Positions 60,895-64,000 of a stretch of 64,000 nucleotides of DNA are shown piece by piece (within the stretch, counting starts at the first letter, position 1; every line of letters begins with the position of its first letter). The position numbers were made by a program, and so were the translations under genes. The notes beneath the pieces were generated by a model. It did no database searches, had not been told where the DNA came from, and worked only from the letters and a program-made list of their open reading frames with translations. Source of the stretch: Quercus robur (Eukaryota; Streptophyta; Magnoliopsida; Fagales; Fagaceae); NCBI RefSeq assembly GCF_932294415.1, contig NC_065544.1, positions 18,203,351 to 18,267,350 of the forward strand. The letters run 5' to 3'.

Positions 60895-62111
60895 CCTGCA
60901 TTTTTACATATCTATCAACATTGCAGATTTTCTTTTTATTGGTAAGTTAGATGGGTTTTGAACCCATGACCTCACCCCCATTGTATTCTTATGAGGGGAG
61001 AAAGTGTCGTTTGAGCAAGAGCTCATTGGCCAATCAGCAGTCAGCATTACAGATTTTGCAAACCCAACAGTATCCATAACCCACAGATTTGAACAAAACT
61101 CCAATAAGTCTGGAAAGAAACTGATTCATGAATGTTATAGCAAAGAAAGAGCAAATCTTAATCAACAGGTTGAAGGTGTTTTAACTTCTACTCCACTTGC
61201 ACATCCAGATAATAAGGTAAGAGAATGTATTATCCAAATTTCTTTCAAGTTAAAATCTCAGAAGCAAATGTTTGAGAGTGAGCACCACTGACCTGTTGAT
61301 GAAGGTTCTCAGTCTTATCCACCAGAAGCTCTATCTTTTCACCTCTATCTAAAACCTACATCAGAAGTCAAAATGGAAGTGTGCAATGATTAAGCCAATG
61401 GATGTTTTTGAACATTAATCAGAGGGCATCTTCAAGAGGCAAGGCCAGCAAGTTAATTGAATGACTAACACTGAAACCTGGCTCTTCAGTTTATATAATA
61501 TTGAGTTCAGTATTACACAACTAACAAGGCATTTAGAACAAAAAGTATGATTGTTTAGCTTACATGCACTAACGAAACATATAAAATTGAAGTCTAGTGT
61601 TTAAGCAGCAAACATTATGTGTATTCGCATCAAAATTAAAGTCAATTTGTGTGAGAATAAGGCAAAAAGTATTCAATACCATTTCAACATCAGCTTGCAC
61701 AAGTGATGAAATAAACAAAAGACCTATACCCACCCTTTCCCATTTACCATTTGAAGATGAATGAGAGAGAGTTTGTGCGTGTTACTATAATGGTAAGGCC
61801 AATTAAGTATAGCACACATCTACTATGTTTAGTGTTCCTCATAGCTATATGTAAGAAATCAGGTCAACAAAAATGGATAAGACAAAATATAACTCAAGAT
61901 AGGTGATGGTGGAAGGCAACAGAGGAAGTGGCACTGAGCCAAGTGTAGGTATTGGGGTGGAGAGAGACAGAGAGAGAATTTAAGTATTCTTTTGGAAGTA
62001 GATGTCAGCAAAATATTCACAAGTACTCTATTGTATTTAAACATGTAGAGCATATGTACAAGTCATAGTCATACATCCCCAAAATGAAAAACTGCTCTAT
62101 TGTATTTAAAC

Positions 62112-62152
<41 letters not shown>

Positions 62153-63954
62153 TTGAGATATTCCAAATGGGAGCTTCAGCCCTGTTAAATAATAACTTTC
62201 ATAACTTTTTTGGACCCTTCTTGCTAACCCATAGAGTAGACATGCATGAGTGCTATAAAGCGTACTTTCACACTTTTGTGCTATATTTTATACTTATACC
62301 AACATCTTGGACGGTAAAGAATGCATAGTACAAAAGTTAACAATATATTTGGTAGACATAAGGGGAGTTGAATGTAAACTGATAAGGCAGGAGTTATGGA
62401 GCGTTCTCTCCATGTATCCTGCTCATTTGTTAAAAAAAGTCCATGTGTTTTAGCATGTTATATTTCCCAAACATTTCTTATTAAGTGTTTATGCCGATCA
62501 CATGGTGCCAGTAGTCATGCGAAGTGTTTATGCCATATGCTGACAATACGTCCGGCATAAACTCTTCATGACTACTGATGCAATATATCCAGCATAAACA
62601 CATATCAGTGGTCTAAAGGCCTAGACGCTTTTTGTAGCACATATACAAGTCACTAACTCTACAAAGCATGTATAACTAACTCATTCTCTAATTTCAAGCA
62701 AACAAAATAAAAAAAGATTTCTTTTTGGTCTTCTACCAAAAGAAATCACTTTCTTTCACTTCTTCGCACCTACCCTCCTTGCACCACACACACCTACCCT
62801 TGTAGTGATTTTCGCTGTGACATTTTTCGCAATCCCTCATTCTGCTCCACACCTCCACCACATAACTCACTGGATTCCAACATCGTCACCCGATCCAACT
62901 AGATTCCACCTCAAGTTCACTCAATCCAGCCACTCAACTCCCTTCAACATACACAAATGTGCTAACACACACATGCACCCACATCAGATGGGATTCTAGC
63001 CTTGTGCACCTAGATGTGGTTGACACACTAAGATATGCCTCCTCCATGTCAAAACATGCATAAAAAATCAGCCTCCATATGGCTTTGTGCACATGATCTC
63101 TGCTATTTGTATGTCTATTGTCGTAATCACTCAACAACTAGTGGAGTCATAAACCATAAATAGGCACAATTAATTAAATGTTTGTATATTTCAAAGAACA
63201 ACAAAGAAGAATAAGAAGGAGAAATAATAGGGACTTGGGCTGATGTGGCCATCTTAAGACATTGGCGGTCCTAAAAGTGCAAATGGGAAAATGAAGATAG
63301 AAATAAAAATAACCAGATAGGTATAAATGTAATAATGATAAGACTAAGAATAATAATAAAAACAACAACCACTAGACGCTTAAGGCTATGGTAGTGCATA
63401 TGTAATATATCAATTCTATCATACTCCATGTTTAATTTGGGTGTATAAAAACTTCTTTAATGTCATTATAAGTGTACGTTCCTTTTAATCGATTTTCATA
63501 TTATAATTATTTTTCTTTTGTAATTTATAAATGTGGACATGTGAAATTCTATGGAGAATATATGTGCAATTCATGAGACTTGATGCAGCCAAATAATATA
63601 TCTACCTTTTCAATATTTTCCATCATAACACCTTTAACTTCCGATACTTGAGCTTTGACCTTTGCAAGCTTGCTAATCTCTTCAGGGTGATCAACACAGT
63701 ACTGCATGTGTTCCTTCAATTTTGGTCTGCAATGAATTATATTACATTAGCTACCATAAGAAGACAAAATCTTCCAGCATGTATTCTTGGAATCTCAATC
63801 AGAATAAAATACCCAAACTCTTTGTTAAGGCTGTTGGCTGGAGCTGTATCAGCCTTTCCAGCACTGTATCTTGACACGAAATCATCTTTGATGCGCTCCA
63901 GAAAAGCCATGGGCACTTGTCGCCCAACTGATTCATCTGCAACAACACAATATG
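60459..63954 (-). CDS. VAMP72-type R-SNARE (3' part; 5' exons off window)
   Basis: Four minus-strand exons: 63813-63954, 63606-63726, 61293-61355 and 60459-60608, all phases joining correctly. The readable part starts at [20 protein letters not shown], the end of the longin domain. The R-SNARE coiled coil follows ([40 protein letters not shown]), with the central zero-layer Arg in VLDRGEK. The end is a tail anchor, [20 protein letters not shown], then [11 protein letters not shown]. This is the VAMP721/722 family: vesicle R-SNAREs that pair with plasma-membrane syntaxins in secretion and cell-plate formation, the step for which the exocyst (EXO84C, same window) tethers vesicles. The N-terminal longin exons lie beyond 64000. 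The acceptor at 63955-63956 was chosen because it restores the TYCVVA block. The long intron 61356-63605 holds only repeats. Confidence 0.92.
60932..61044 (-). mobile_element. tRNA-derived SINE with 13-bp target duplication in VAMP intron
   Basis: On the minus strand: GGCCAATGAGCTCTTGCTCA (A-box region), GAGGTCATGGGTTCAAAACC (B box), ending in CTTACCAATAAAAAG. Flanks CATTGCAGATTTT (60919-60931) and CATTACAGATTTT (61045-61057) differ at one base, so the target duplication is clear. It lies in the last intron of the VAMP gene. Confidence 0.75.
61356..63605. other. Long VAMP intron
   Basis: 2.25-kb intron of the R-SNARE gene. Apart from the hairpin at 62485-62601 and a long poly-A at 62114-62148 it shows nothing recognisable. 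Short open frames here (for example 62805-62999) have no domain. Confidence 0.7.
62485..62601. repeat. Imperfect hairpin in VAMP intron
   Basis: Inner arms 62510-62534 (AGTAGTCATGCGAAG...) and 62554-62576 are complementary with two small gaps, and outer arms GTGTTTATGCC (62485) and AGCATAAACAC (62591) extend it. Loop about 19 bases. Could be a tiny MITE; no target duplication is visible. Confidence 0.55.
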
Positions 63955-64000
63955 CTGCACCATCGAGGAACTCAGTTAAATGTAACCAGCAGAATAAGAA

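Noticed and set aside
62805-62999. Pro/His-rich open frame in the VAMP intron
   Set aside because: Composition follows a CA-rich stretch; no start context, domain or splice partners.

Overview
This is plant nuclear DNA, almost certainly from a eudicot and plausibly a woody one. It is AT-rich, the genes carry many GT-AG introns, plastid precursors have Ser-rich transit peptides, and L1/RTE LINEs, tRNA-derived SINEs, MITEs, solo LTRs and (TA)n runs fill introns and spacers. A Fagales tree is my guess from the repeat style only. No CRISPR array, operon or prokaryotic feature is present.

Layout: (1) 1-9 kb: the edge of an old LTR, two same-strand phloem-protein-2 (PP2) lectin genes on the minus strand (1505-2674 and 6520-8869), and a 785-bp solo LTR between them. 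(2) 9-14.6 kb: gene-poor, with a 207-bp foldback, a SINE and an unidentified coding-like fragment. (3) 14.6-19.3 kb: the RNase H2 subunit C gene (minus), its first intron swollen by an antisense L1-type LINE. (4) 20.26-21.35 kb: a Mutator-like element with long terminal inverted repeats that holds pieces of a cytosolic ribosomal protein S15 gene (a Pack-MULE). (5) 21.8-28.35 kb: exocyst subunit EXO84C (minus, seven exons, all resolved). (6) 30.45 kb: tRNA-Lys(UUU); 30.6-34.86 kb: a chloroplast FKBP-type isomerase (plus) with a LINE remnant in intron 1. (7) 37.17-51.75 kb: a 12-exon plastid double-GTPase Der/EngA gene (minus) whose introns contain a hAT-like element, an RTE tail, SINEs, a young L1 insertion with a perfect 17-bp target duplication, and on the opposite strand the 3' half of a decayed GH9 cellulase gene with a CBM49 module. 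(8) 51.8-57.8 kb: two diverged direct copies of a composite repeat around a broken Copia-type retrotransposon; each copy shows the empty site for the insertion carried by the other. (9) 58.2-59.1 kb: an intronless TAF8-like histone-fold gene (plus). (10) 60.46 kb to the right edge: a VAMP72-type R-SNARE gene (minus) whose 5' exons lie beyond the window.

The genes are independent housekeeping or cell-biology genes: phloem lectins, RNA-DNA hybrid repair, exocytosis (EXO84C and a VAMP72 that works in the same secretory step), plastid protein folding, plastid ribosome assembly and TFIID. I inferred exon borders by hand from reading frame, splice dinucleotides and family memory. Each complete gene sums to a whole number of codons, which is a good internal check. 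I found no convincing new biological system; the most unusual material is transposon archaeology.
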